Assembly (NCBI RefSeq): GCF_014195325.1
Contig: NZ_JACIBK010000010.1
Span: 186,001-250,000, forward strand
Source: Rhizobium sp. BK650
GTDB lineage: Bacteria; Pseudomonadota; Alphaproteobacteria; Rhizobiales; Rhizobiaceae
Direction of reading: 5' to 3'
DNA: 64,000 nt
Each line of letters begins with the position of its first letter. The stretch's first letter is position 1. The notes beneath the pieces are model-generated. The model was not told where the DNA came from. It was given only the letters and a program-made list of their open reading frames with translations, and did no database searches. Shown one piece after another: positions 17,417 through 26,262 of the stretch. Made by a program: the position numbers and the translations under genes.

Positions 17417-17884
17417 CCTCAATTGTCTTGCGATTGCTCCACATCACCGGACAAATCATGCGGCGATGTACTCGCTAAGATTAACCCTCGACGCCACGCG
17501 TGCGGGACGATTTCCTTTGTTCGTCGTGCGAGAGCGCATGCTCGCCTTTGGGATGGAAAGCCATCCATGCCATCCTCATGGCGCACCCGGACTGCTTTAT
17601 ATTCCGCAAAGGAGATGATGTTGGCGGCGGACACAACTCTCTGTTCGAAGCTCCAGAGCACATGATCTGGCACACATACTTGCCCGCCGTGAAACTCGTT
17701 CGATCGTTGAAGTTGTCGAACGAGCGTTAGAAGCCTACGAGACACACGAGGCGGTGCCCAGCGGGGCAACAGTTGGATGTCCGCAGTCCCGGGTTGGAGG
17801 ACAGGCTGATCGAGGCCAGCCGAGGGGCTCCGTTGCCCTTTCCTCCCGCCGGATCGGGCCCCGCTCGATCTGCGGGCGTCCATA
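17417..17884. other. Stretch without a recognisable gene
   Basis: Several short frames cross this stretch on both strands, but none resembles a family I know and none has a convincing ribosome-binding site. A minus-strand frame with WMAFHPKGEHALSHDEQRK looks protein-like and may be a remnant. It lies between the flavoprotein gene and the ParB-like relic. Confidence 0.4.
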
Positions 17885-18420
17885 GTGATCGATGGAGATC
17901 AGCGCTCCCGCCGTGGCGATGAAATGAGAAGCGAAGACCCCTGCCTGATTCCGAGTGCCGCCATCCCAGTCTCCAAGGTTGCGGTCCGCTCCTCCGCATC
18001 CCTCTGCGCTTCGCCCGCCTCGAGCAGCTCTTCAAGGGTGCGTGCGCGCTTTCGAGGCCGTCAAGTTCGGTCTGTTCCGCCTCGCTCAAGGGGAGGGGCT
18101 GCGGATAGTGCCGTTCAAATTGCTGCATAGTCGCATCATTGGCGACGAACAAGATTTCCGTCCAAGCCCAGCCCTCGGCCGCACTTGCCTCGAGCTTTCC
18201 CGCCACAAGCTGTTTGAGGAGAACGGGATCAAGCGCAAAACCGCCGCCATCCTCATTGAAGAGATCACGGCGCACCGGATCGCCTGCCGCCTCATAGGGC
18301 TCAAGACCGCCAATGAAGCGCAGGCGCTTGTCGCTTGCCCTTATGGCTTCACCAGTCAGCGCCGCACGGATATCGGAGGGGTGCCGGTTCCAGGCGGGCA
18401 GGGGCCCAGACGCGCTCCTA
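17885..18420 (-). pseudogene. ParB-like partition protein remnant, frameshifted
   Basis: One minus-strand frame (about 18420 to 18060) encodes RLRFIGGLEPYEAAGDPVRR, DLFNEDGGGFALDPVLLKQL and HYPQPLPLSEAEQTELDGLE, which match my memory of the C-terminal half of ParB-like plasmid proteins common in Rhizobiales. Near 18045 the coding frame switches: the next frame reads LEELLEAGEAQRDAEERTAT and runs to a TGA near 17905. The N-terminal nuclease/ParB domain is missing. The gene is therefore truncated and frameshifted. It points to past recombination with a plasmid or integrative element. Confidence 0.7.
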
Positions 18421-18584
18421 TTGGCCATGTTGGCAGCAAGCTCCGGGATGCTTGACTGTCTGCAGTCCCGCGAAACGAGGGAACACGAAGCCGTCGCTGA
18501 AGAGAAACATCCACCGGCTTTGCGGCTTGGGTATTCGCGCAATCAGGCGGATGCGGAAAGCGACGAAGGGCGGCTCCTTGTGAC

Positions 18585-18664
18585 CTAAGGCGTCCGGTAC
18601 GCATCCAGTTCCGCATGCAGGGTTGCGGCGCTCGCCTCGACGGCCGCAATGTCGTCAGAGATCA
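18585..18664 (-). pseudogene. C-terminal remnant of an unidentified gene
   Basis: A minus-strand frame running to the TAG at 18585-18587 ends with DDIAAVEASAATLHAELDAY-RTP, which looks like a natural helical C-terminus. Its upstream part is cut off at about 18660, where a plus-strand relic of the exonuclease begins. I cannot assign a family. Confidence 0.3.
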
Positions 18665-18754
18665 GTCTCGTCCTTCGAGAGTTTGTTGACGCAATTCGCC
18701 AAAGACGGTGCAGCGCGGGTCATGGCGCGTCTGCGTGGGGGCGAGGGAGAATAG
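18662..18754 (+). pseudogene. C-terminal tail of a SbcD/YhaO-like DNA repair exonuclease
   Basis: The plus-strand frame ending at the TAG 18752-18754 encodes FESLLTQFAKDGAARVMARL followed by RGGEGE. This matches my recollection of the end of the metallophosphoesterase exonuclease that precedes YhaN-like ATPases. The rest of the gene (normally about 400 residues) is absent; the homology starts abruptly near 18660. The stop codon is one base before the GTG of the YhaN-like relic, preserving the usual operon junction. Confidence 0.6.
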
Positions 18755-18755
18755 G

Positions 18756-19744
18756 GTGCGCATCAATCGCCTCGACCTTACGCGCTATGGCAAATTCACG
18801 GACGCGGTCATCGATTTCGGATTGCGTCCTGTCGGATCGCCGGACCTCCACGTCATTTACGGTCCAAACGAGGCCGGGAAATCGACGACCCTGGATGCCG
18901 TCCTCGATCTGATCTTCGGGATCGGGAATACGACGAAATATGCGTTCCTGCATCCCTACAACACCATGCGTCTAGCGGCGAACGTTCGCGTGGCAGGTCA
19001 GCACAGGGAATTCGTCCGTATCAAGCGGCCGCAGAACAGTCTGCTCGATCAGGAAGAGCGGAGTCTGGCCGATACGGAGATACGGGCCGACCTTGGCGGG
19101 ATCGACCGCGATGCTTTCTCGACAATGTTTTCACTGGATGATGTCACGCTCGAGAAAGGCGGTGAGAGCATTCTCGCAAGCAAGGCGATCTCGGTGAACT
19201 GCTTTTCTCCGCAAGTGCCGGTCTTTCCGATCTCAGCCGCCAGCTTCTCGCGATAACCGCCGCGGAACAAGCACTGAAGCTCTATAGAGATCGCCATCGG
19301 AGTGGAATGATGACAAGGGCATCCGAGGCGTTCAGGATCATCAGCCGCGGAGCCTACACGGGGGTCGCCGCGCAGCCCGGCAAGGACGGCGAGGTTCTCA
19401 TCGCCGTATCGGCGAACGGCGGTTCGAAGATCGCCGACGAACTCTCCAAGGGCGCGCGCTTCCAGCTCTATCTCGCGCTTCGGGGGGCGGGATATCACGA
19501 GTTCGTCGCCAATCGCGCACCCATTCCGTTTATCGCCGACGACATCATGGAAACATTCGATGACTTCCGCGCCGAGGAGGCCTTCCGATTGTTCACCGAG
19601 ATGGCCGGGCATGGGCAGGTAATCTATCTGACGCATCATCGGCACCTGACCGAGATTGCCAAGAAGGTTTGCCCGGGTGTCAGGTTGCACGACCTGGAGA
19701 CGGTTCAATCGGTAAGTCGGCTTGATGGCATTGCGGCGGAGTAG
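18756..19744 (+). pseudogene. YhaN-like AAA ATPase remnant with frameshift and internal deletion
   Basis: YhaN-like proteins are SbcC/Rad50-type ATPases of more than 1000 residues. Here the N-terminal ATPase half begins at GTG 18756 (RINRLDLTRYGKFTDAVIDF, Walker A GPNEAGKST) and continues to GGESILASK near 19188. A one-base loss there shifts the frame; the next frame reads GDLGELLFSASAGLSDLSRQ. At about 19250 this runs straight into the C-terminal part (ALKLYRDRHRSGMMTRASEA), with the whole coiled-coil middle missing. The C-terminal half keeps KGARFQLYLALRGAGYHEFV and PIPFIADDIMETFDDFRAEE and ends at TAG 19742-19744. The gene cannot make a functional ATPase. Confidence 0.8.
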
Positions 19745-19843
19745 GGTGTAAGACCATATGTCCGTCTTCGTGGCGGAGGTGGCTCGCCCTACAACCGACC
19801 GCCGTGCGGGCCATGTCACTGACAAAGCCCGCACATCTACACA

Positions 19844-21010
19844 TCACTTGTCGGAGGGCGCACCGATCTCGCCCTGGATGCCGGGGCCGTGGGGATGCTC
19901 GGGATTATATGAGTGAGTCGTCTTGGCGTCTTCACCGATTTGCAGGTCTCCATCGATGCCGTAGAACGCGATATGAAGACCCCAATAGGCAGTGCAGAAG
20001 ATCACCAAAGTGGCCGACAACCCAAGTGGTATATTGACGATCTTCTGCTTGAACGCCGTCATCAAGTCTACGCCGCTCCTCCGATCCGCCGCTACGGCAA
20101 TTAGGATCGCCATGATCAATCCATGGCCGATCAGATCGACGCGACCGAATGGCCACACCGCCGCGGTAAAGATCACCAGCAGGGCCATTGCCGAAAGCCT
20201 ACGGATCAGTGGCGTCCAGAGAAGTCCAAAACCCAGAGTGAATTCGGTGACCCCAGCCATAGGGATGAACACGTCACGGGGCATTCCGAAGGTAAGAAAT
20301 GGCTTCTCGATCACGAGCGGATAGAACCAGCTCGGAAATGCGAACTTCTCCAGGCTCGACCACATCAAAGCAATTGCCAGCCCCCAACGAAGCGCTTCGA
20401 ATCTCCGTTCTCGAAGGCTCTCGTTCTTCAAAGGCTCCAGAAGGAGGTAACCGGCAACGCCAAGTCCAAGCGCTAGGTAATCGAAGAGATGAAAGAGATC
20501 GTAATCCCTGAGGGCCAGAAGCCAGAGTGCGATGATACCAACTCCCGCGATCGGCATCGTTCCCCGAGAGAAAACGCAGCACGCGATAAGCAGCTGCATC
20601 CAAGAGACCCATTCGGCAGGAGTCTTCAAATCCGGTGTAAGATATACGCCACCGACCGCAAAGATTGCTACAAAGAACGATGCAATAATAGCTCGGATGT
20701 AGTCGTCCTGACGGTCCCACAATGGCGCGGTAGCGGCATTGAGTCCCTCTATCGCCACTTGACCGAAACCGCTTTTCTCGATCAGACGAGTGGCAACGAA
20801 GAAAATCAGCACCAGAACTATACCGACCCAGAACCAAATGTCGTGTAGTGTAACCGACAGCGGTTCCGGACGGGCACCAACGATATATGGAGCAAACCAT
20901 TTCACGTGTGCCGAAGCCGTTTCAGGAATTGAAAGGCCCGCGAGAATTGCAAGGCCTGCGGACATCGTGATCGGTCCGTTCGATTTTTGAAGCGCGTTCA
21001 TTGTTTTCAC
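19844..21010 (-). CDS. DoxX-like multi-spanning membrane protein in the NO-response operon
   Basis: A 388-residue integral membrane protein with about nine hydrophobic segments. After a possible signal-like segment (ITMSAGLAILAGLSIPETASA) comes a conserved-looking HVKWFAPYIVG, and the C-terminal half (about 200-340) resembles DoxX-like domains (GLAIALMWSSLEKFAFPSW; GVTEFTLGFGLLWTP). The C-terminus is His-rich (NPEHPHGPG). It lies 43 bases downstream of hmp and is probably co-transcribed under NsrR. I do not know its biochemical function; a redox or quinone-linked role is conceivable from the DoxX resemblance. Confidence 0.75.
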   Translation of the reverse strand: MKTMNALQKSNGPITMSAGLAILAGLSIPETASAHVKWFAPYIVGARPEPLSVTLHDIWFWVGIVLVLIFFVATRLIEKSGFGQVAIEGLNAATAPLWDRQDDYIRAIIASFFVAIFAVGGVYLTPDLKTPAEWVSWMQLLIACCVFSRGTMPIAGVGIIALWLLALRDYDLFHLFDYLALGLGVAGYLLLEPLKNESLRERRFEALRWGLAIALMWSSLEKFAFPSWFYPLVIEKPFLTFGMPRDVFIPMAGVTEFTLGFGLLWTPLIRRLSAMALLVIFTAAVWPFGRVDLIGHGLIMAILIAVAADRRSGVDLMTAFKQKIVNIPLGLSATLVIFCTAYWGLHIAFYGIDGDLQIGEDAKTTHSYNPEHPHGPGIQGEIGAPSDK

Positions 21011-21053
21011 TTCGTGGGAGGAAAGAGCCGGTAGAATCCCGGCTCCAAAGGAT

Positions 21054-22268
21054 TCACGCGGCGATTAGTTCGTCAGAAGGTCCGAAGAACTCGTAGTGGA
21101 TGCGATCGGCGGAGATGCCCGCGCCGCTGAGGCCACCGACGAGCGCACGGAGAAACGGCTTCGGTCCGCAGAGGTAGAAGTCGGCAGTGTTGAACGGCGT
21201 ATTTTCTTTCAGCCAATCCACGGTGATGTAGCCGTCGTGATCGTGTGATAGGCCGATCGCATCCCCCTGACGGGGTTCGCTGTAAAAGGTCTTGACCGCT
21301 ACACGCCCGTGCGCCGAAGCGAGCGACCGGACGTGACGATCCATGGCATGGGTAGAGCTGTTCAGAGCCCCGTGTACGAAATGCGTATCAAGCTCAGGAT
21401 ACTCCCTGGTAATCGCCTCGAGTATGCTGACCATTGGCGTTAGTCCCACGCCTCCGGAAATCAAAACGACCGATCGCTGAGGCTCTTCCGGCAGATAGAA
21501 GTCGCCGGCCGGAGGCGTGACCTCGAGTATCGTTCCGATCTCTGCTGAGTCGTGGAGATATAGCGAGCCGCCCTTCCCCTGTTCCTCGCGCTTGACGGAA
21601 ATCCTATAAAGCTCGTTGTTCGGGCCGCACGATATCGAGTAATTCCGTTTCACCTTCTGACCGTCCGCCAGAGTCAGGCGGAACGTGAGATACTGGCCGG
21701 GTCGGTGCCGCAGGACACGACCGCCATCCACCGGACGAAGGATGAAGGAGGTAACGACGTCACTCTCGCGAACCTTCTCCGATATCTTGAATTTCCTCCA
21801 GCCGTTCCAGCCGCCGCTCTGGCCCTCGATCGAGGTGCGGATGTTCGCCTCGCGTGCCTTGAGGATGTCGGCCAGGAACCAATACGCTTCGCCCCACGCG
21901 TCCAGGAGCGCGGGAGTGGCATCGTCTCCGAGAACGTCTTTGATGGCGGCCAATAGGGCATTGGCCACGTAAGGATAATGCTCCGGAAGTATGTGGTAGC
22001 CGATATGCTTGTGGGCGATGCGCTCTACCACGGGTGCCAGCGCGCCGAGGTTTTCGATATTCTGGGCGTAAGCGAGGATGGCGGCGGCCAACGCGTGAAC
22101 CTGGGAACCACCTTCGCCTTGGTTAGCAAGGTTGAACAAGCTCTTGATATGCTCGTGTTCGAACAGGCGGATATACATGCGCTTGGTGATATCGCTGCCA
22201 TGTGCGGCCAGTGCGGGAACGCTCTGCTTGACGATTTCGATCGTCTGCTGAGAGAGGGGAGTTGCCAT
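21054..22268 (-). CDS. hmp: flavohaemoglobin, nitric oxide dioxygenase
   Basis: A 404-residue enzyme that oxidises NO to nitrate with O2 and NAD(P)H. The globin domain (1-140) has the proximal His in RIAHKHIGYHILPEHYPYV, with the Tyr/Glu-containing surroundings usual for Hmp. The FAD domain (155-260) has RPGQYLTFRL and RNYSISCG. The NAD domain (265-400) has ISGGVGLTPMVSILEA and FYLCGPKPFL. The gene begins 12 bases after the truncated-haemoglobin gene. The operator upstream of that gene and the divergent NsrR gene indicate NO-dependent derepression. Confidence 0.96.
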   Translation of the reverse strand: MATPLSQQTIEIVKQSVPALAAHGSDITKRMYIRLFEHEHIKSLFNLANQGEGGSQVHALAAAILAYAQNIENLGALAPVVERIAHKHIGYHILPEHYPYVANALLAAIKDVLGDDATPALLDAWGEAYWFLADILKAREANIRTSIEGQSGGWNGWRKFKISEKVRESDVVTSFILRPVDGGRVLRHRPGQYLTFRLTLADGQKVKRNYSISCGPNNELYRISVKREEQGKGGSLYLHDSAEIGTILEVTPPAGDFYLPEEPQRSVVLISGGVGLTPMVSILEAITREYPELDTHFVHGALNSSTHAMDRHVRSLASAHGRVAVKTFYSEPRQGDAIGLSHDHDGYITVDWLKENTPFNTADFYLCGPKPFLRALVGGLSGAGISADRIHYEFFGPSDELIAA

Positions 22269-22280
22269 CGTTTTTTCCTT

Positions 22281-22949
22281 TCACTGCAGGGGTTGGACCA
22301 GCGGCCCGTCGTAGAATTCAATCCTGAATTTCACGGGACCGTCGATTTCGAGATGGTGCGGGGCGAGCGGCGGGATCACTCCGGGGCGGTTGGGTGCGAG
22401 CACGGTCGACTGATCTCCAAGGAGATAGCGAATTGCACCCTCTTCTACTCGGATCAGCCCCCACGAGCCCTCTTTCCGGGAATGCGAGCGTAGAAGCGCG
22501 GTGGGGACGCTCCTTTCGTCGAAAGTCGGGGTGATCTTGTAAGGAGCCGCCGCGGTGGACTGTGCGGCAGGGAGGGGAGAGGCCTGGGGTGGCTGACCAA
22601 ACATCGCTTGGGAAAGCCTGGTGGCAACCCGACCAGCCTTCGCTTGCATTTGTAAGGCCGTTACCGGGGAAACCAGCTCATCTGTCGTTTCCTTCCAGAG
22701 TTCGAGCCAGCGTGCGAACATCTCCGGCTCGATCTTGTCCGTGTGTACAAGGTGCATCGCAACCGGATTTCCCTTGTAGCGCCCGGAAGTCAGCATCAGG
22801 GAGGACCAGAAGTCGGTCAGCCTGGTAATGTGTTCCTCCCAGTCCTCCACCACGGCAAAAGGCCGCGCCAGAGACGGGTCACGGCGGATTCGCGCGTAAA
22901 AGGCGCGGAGAACTACTGCAATTCTGTCTTCTGTCAAATTCTCGATCAC
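22281..22949 (-). CDS. group III truncated haemoglobin fused to a DUF1971 domain
   Basis: A protein of about 222 residues. Residues 1-120 form a truncated haemoglobin of group III type (VVLRAFYARIRRDPSLARPF; AMHLVHTDKIEPEMFARWLE, His presumably the haem ligand). After a Pro/Ala-rich linker, residues 135-222 form a small beta-rich DUF1971/TehB-N-like domain (TALLRSHSRKEGSWGLIRVE; PPLAPHHLEIDGPVKFRIEF). I start it at GTG 22949, which has GAGGTG at the right distance; the ATG at 22982 lies inside the NsrR palindrome. It is the first gene of the NO-response operon. The fusion suggests haem-linked sensing or detoxification of NO; the role of DUF1971 is unknown. Confidence 0.85.
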   Translation of the reverse strand: MIENLTEDRIAVVLRAFYARIRRDPSLARPFAVVEDWEEHITRLTDFWSSLMLTSGRYKGNPVAMHLVHTDKIEPEMFARWLELWKETTDELVSPVTALQMQAKAGRVATRLSQAMFGQPPQASPLPAAQSTAAAPYKITPTFDERSVPTALLRSHSRKEGSWGLIRVEEGAIRYLLGDQSTVLAPNRPGVIPPLAPHHLEIDGPVKFRIEFYDGPLVQPLQ

Positions 22950-22963
22950 GAAACACCTCAATA

Positions 22964-22984
22964 AGATGCATATTAAATGCATCT
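22964..22984. promoter_or_regulatory. NsrR-type operator, perfect palindrome
   Basis: AGATGCAT (22964-22971) and ATGCATCT (22977-22984) are exact reverse complements separated by five bases. The pattern matches the known NsrR consensus (AAGATGCATTT-type half sites). It lies between the divergent nsrR gene and the haemoglobin/hmp operon, so both are probably repressed. A further ATGCATCT-like half site occurs near 23014. Confidence 0.85.
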
Positions 22985-23050
22985 ATTACGAAACGGCAAA
23001 ACATGCTACCATATGCATCTTTTCTTTATGGGCGTTTTGACGCAGGCGAC

Positions 23051-23470
23051 ATGAGACTGACACGCTATACGGATTACGCGATCCGCGTATTGCTATACCT
23101 TGGTTCACGTGCCGAGGGCCTTGGCTCGATCCGAGAGGTCGCCAAGACATTCGGGATATCCGAAAACCACCTGATGAAGGTCGTCCAGGATCTCGCTGCC
23201 GCGGGTTTTATCGAAGCTGTCCGAGGGCGTAATGGCGGTATACGGCTCGCCAAGCCCGCTGAACATATCAATCTTGGTGCCGTTCTGCGACATACAGAGG
23301 GTCTCGACGCCCTGTTGGAATGCTCGGACTGCATGGTAGCCTCGGCATGTGGACTTCCGCCGGTGCTGTCGGAGGCGATTGCCGCTTTCGTCGGCGTATT
23401 CGACAAATACACGGTCGAGGACCTAGTGCGACGTCGTCTGGAATTGAGAGCCTTACTTGCCATAGCCTGA
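23051..23470 (+). CDS. nsrR: NO-sensing Rrf2-family repressor NsrR
   Basis: A 139-residue Rrf2 regulator. The winged helix is at the N-terminus (MRLTRYTDYAIRVLLYLGSR; FGISENHLMKVVQDLAAAGF) and the wing reads RGRNGGIRLAKPAEHINLG. Three cysteines at 91, 94 and 100 (CSDCMVASAC) can hold the NO-sensitive iron-sulphur cluster. An in-frame start at 23003 exists, but the ATG at 23051 gives the family N-terminus. The gene diverges from the haemoglobin/hmp operon with a perfect operator between them, which makes the assignment firm. Confidence 0.93.
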   Translation: MRLTRYTDYAIRVLLYLGSRAEGLGSIREVAKTFGISENHLMKVVQDLAAAGFIEAVRGRNGGIRLAKPAEHINLGAVLRHTEGLDALLECSDCMVASACGLPPVLSEAIAAFVGVFDKYTVEDLVRRRLELRALLAIA

Positions 23471-24414
23471 TTGCAGAATCCCTTCGCCATCTTCAGTTCG
23501 CGTCTGGAGCTTGATAGAAAGCAGAAGTTTTCAAACGGACCAGAGGTCTGGGAAAGTTGAGTCGGCGATTTTTAGTTGTTCATAGACTTGAGCAATCCCG
23601 AGGTCGGCGATGACTCAAGGATCACGTGATATCTTCTGTTGGACCTCCGCCAGGTGGCGTGACCCACACGATATTATCCACCCGCAATACCTTGGCCTTG
23701 ACCAGACCCCCCCCCCACGATTTGGGAGCATTTGGAGATTGAGATGAAGTGTCTCCCTGGAGCCGCTCCTATGCCGGACCTGTCCACCGATCCAGGCTAT
23801 TTTGAGCGTCTCAAAACTGCTATCTGCGTCTTGCCGGTCGGCAAGTCATCGACCCTGCGCGGGGGGCGAGCTCGCTCTACCGGAACGAAGCCTCGTCGCG
23901 GTCGCGCACAATACCAATGCCGATCCGAGATTTGAATAAGCCAATCGATGAGCCAAAAATCTCCTCGGCTACAGATGGGAGGAGTTTGGTTCGTTGCCGT
24001 CTCATCTTTCGCCCGAAGCACCTAACAGGGACGATCGGCAGCGTTTGCTGGCCGGATATCCGCAAACGGAATCACCGAGAACTATCGCGGTCCGCAGGTG
24101 GGTTAACTTCAGGTGCTCGGTTCCGTGTGGAGGGCGACGTTGTCCGGCAGCTGTTGGACGAGGCAGCGAGTTTCTCACGTTGGACTTACGACGCCTGATC
24201 GAAGACGTTTTTCCTCGATCGTCAATCAGATGTTATTTTTTGCCAACCGCCCACCCATGATGGCGGGCGCATGGTCGGGCAATGGTGGCCGAGACCTGTC
24301 GGTGGTTCCGGCTGGAGAACAGCTGCGCTACGCACATCGTATAGTTACGTATGTTTCTTATGTTATTTAAGTATACCAGCTCGCGTGAAAGAGAAATTAC
24401 GGCAGGAGATGCAG
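23471..24414. other. Long stretch without a recognisable gene
   Basis: About 940 bases separate nsrR from the HD-domain gene. A run of ten C lies at 23707-23716. Short frames on both strands (for example a minus-strand frame with FGRKMRRQRTKLLPSVAEEI at about 23990-24010) look like worn coding remnants, but none is identifiable. No transposase or clear repeats were seen. The region looks like decayed DNA. Confidence 0.45.
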
Positions 24415-25062
24415 ATGGCAGTTGACCGTAGACGTATTCTAGCTGGCGTTGTTGTGCCAGACACGGAAATCGTGCGGAAAGCTTTGAAGTACGCAGAAAA
24501 AATATATGAGCCTTACTTGTTCAACCACGTCATGCGATCGTGGCTGTTCGCGGCAAGTCTCGCGAAAATCCAGAATGTCGACCACGACGAAGAGGTCGTC
24601 GCGCTCGGCACCCTGCTACATGATGTGACTTTGAACCCCTCGTTCCGGGGTCCGCGCCGCTTCGAGGTCGAAGGGGCTGATATCGCGAGACGCTTCGCCT
24701 GGGATAGCGGCGTGGTAGGTCAGCGAGCGCAGCTCGTCTGGGATAGCGTGGCCCTCAACTCGACCCCTTCGATAGGACTCTACAAGGAACCTGAAGTAGC
24801 GCTATGCACGGGAGGCATTTGTCTCGACGTCGTAGGTCTGCAGTATTCTCGGCTTGCAGTCTTGGAAATGAAAGCAATCGTGGAAGCCTTCCCGCGGCTC
24901 GGCCTGAAGAAGAAAATGACCAGCTGCTTCTGCCATATGGTCGAAAACGCGCCGGAGACCACGTACGACAATTTCCTGTGCGACTTCGGATATCGGTATG
25001 TGCCCGGCTACGAAGCGCCGTCATCCGTGGATTTCGTCATGAACGCTCCCTTCGACAGTTGA
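24415..25062 (+). CDS. HD-domain protein, cyanamide-hydratase-like
   Basis: A 215-residue soluble protein with the HD-superfamily metal motif: His in LFNHVMRSWLFAA, HD in ALGTLLHDVTLNP and a downstream region ending CFCHMVENAPETTYDNFLCD. The layout resembles the small HD proteins annotated as cyanamide hydratase-like or phosphohydrolases. ATG 24409 and 24415 are both possible; the second has AGGAG six bases upstream and gives MAVDRRRILAGVVVPD. No neighbour points to a pathway. The substrate is unknown. Confidence 0.8.
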   Translation: MAVDRRRILAGVVVPDTEIVRKALKYAEKIYEPYLFNHVMRSWLFAASLAKIQNVDHDEEVVALGTLLHDVTLNPSFRGPRRFEVEGADIARRFAWDSGVVGQRAQLVWDSVALNSTPSIGLYKEPEVALCTGGICLDVVGLQYSRLAVLEMKAIVEAFPRLGLKKKMTSCFCHMVENAPETTYDNFLCDFGYRYVPGYEAPSSVDFVMNAPFDS

Positions 25063-25187
25063 TATCAAGGACGCCACGGGCTTCAGGGCTTGGCGGGAAA
25101 ACATCGCAGTGCCCTGCCGTACGGATTAGCATCCAAGAGCTCGACAGAGACACTTCGCCCGAGTTCAGTGGAGTATCAATGGAGGCA

Positions 25188-25271
25188 ATGCCAACGTATA
25201 ACTTTCATCGGGCACCCGACGGAGTAGCCTCAGATCGTCAAGATCGCGTCCTGCCCTCCGAAGCAACTTGA
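25188..25271 (+). pseudogene. Short DUF6894-like N-terminal remnant
   Basis: A 27-codon frame beginning MPTYNFHRAPDG, with GGAGG just before the ATG, resembles the N-terminus of DUF6894 proteins (usually about 70-80 residues, beginning M-P-x-Y-x-F-H). It stops at TGA 25269-25271 after VLPSEAT, where the family normally continues into an alanine-rich helix. It may be truncated or simply chance similarity. Confidence 0.35.
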
Positions 25272-25321
25272 CCTCCTTTGTACCCTCATCGCTGAGGACT
25301 GCGGTCGCTACGTTCGCACGT

Positions 25322-25353
25322 GGGCCGTCTTGCCGCAGACGGCCCGTTTTTTT
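25322..25353 (+). terminator. Rho-independent terminator
   Basis: GGGCCGTCT (25322-25330) pairs perfectly with AGACGGCCC (25337-25345) around a six-base loop and is followed by G and seven T. It would end plus-strand transcripts coming from the HD-domain gene region. Confidence 0.85.
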
Positions 25354-25591
25354 ATTGGCGAACTACGAGTTGCAAACGACTGGTTTGCTTACTCTTGTTA
25401 TCTGAAGCCCATAGACCATTGAATATTGCCCGAGTTGAACGCCGTCTCTCGCGTGAGAGAAACTGCCCGGCTCAAAACGGTGTGCCTCTCGCCCCTTTCA
25501 AATGCTCGTCTGCGACAAAATCACCCGCGGGCGAGTGCGGCGTCGTTGCCGTAGGTGGCATGGCGGCCGCGCTGGCGATTGATCGGATGTT

Positions 25592-26038
25592 TTAGCTGCG
25601 GAGATTGCGAAGGCGTGCAGCGAACCCTTGATCCAAGTGTCCGACACTTACGGGTAACATCTTCGCGAGCGCGTCGCCGAGTTCGGTCTCATCGACCCAG
25701 CCCTTGCCGGTAGTGTCGATCTTTGCCCATCTTTTTTCGTTGGCGACCTTATCGTCCGGACGATTGTCGAGTTGCGCAAGGCGCGCCTGACCGCTCATGT
25801 ATTCATCCTTTGTAACCCGTCCGTCTTTGTCGGAATCTGCCCAGTCGAGAGATTGTCTAGCCATCCGCGCGTGGAAGTCGGCTATCAGCTGGCTGTCGTT
25901 GACCGCAGGCGGAGCAGCCGTCGTCTCTGAGGACCCGGACAGGACCAGTTTCTCGTCGGCGATCGACGGTGGCCTGCGGGTCGCGGTTGAAAACACGCTA
26001 TGAATCGAATTGTTGTGAGCAACTTTCATGATCTTCAT
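25592..26038 (-). CDS. EF-hand domain protein
   Basis: A 148-residue protein with one canonical calcium loop at 68-79 ([12 protein letters not shown]: acidic residues at positions 1, 3, 5 and 12) and a second degenerate loop at 108-119 ([12 protein letters not shown]). The N-terminal 45 residues are polar and low in complexity with no clear signal peptide. Small EF-hand proteins of this kind are frequent and mostly uncharacterised in rhizobia. It diverges from the catalase gene. Calcium binding by the first loop is likely; the function is unknown. Confidence 0.8.
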   Translation of the reverse strand: MKIMKVAHNNSIHSVFSTATRRPPSIADEKLVLSGSSETTAAPPAVNDSQLIADFHARMARQSLDWADSDKDGRVTKDEYMSGQARLAQLDNRPDDKVANEKRWAKIDTTGKGWVDETELGDALAKMLPVSVGHLDQGFAARLRNLRS

Positions 26039-26262
26039 TTCCCATTGGTGACGGTAGGTGGGCGCAAGCTGGCGTGACAGGCTTGCTTCAAACTTGCCAA
26101 AAACGGGTATCGTCTCGCCTGGTTACAACCGTAATCATTTGCGTGCCACAGGTTGTGTTTTCAAGGTGGTTACCGACAATGCGCTCGATCAAACGAGGGT
26201 ATAGCTGTACAGAGGAGGAAGCCGGTGGCCTATTGCCCTCGATCAAACGCAAGGGCGATAAA

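Larger units (their letters stand above)
25063..25591. other. Intergenic stretch with a small remnant and a terminator
   Basis: Between the HD-domain and EF-hand genes I see only the short DUF6894-like remnant and the terminator listed separately. The last 230 bases (25360-25590) show no recognisable coding or repeats. Confidence 0.5.

Noticed and set aside
18708-19256. An apparently intact 182-residue ATPase-like gene
   Set aside because: It is only the N-terminal part of the YhaN-like gene before its frameshift; the last 20 residues are out of frame.
23471-24414. Remnant of an insertion sequence in the gene-poor stretch
   Set aside because: I found no transposase motif, terminal inverted repeats or target duplication.
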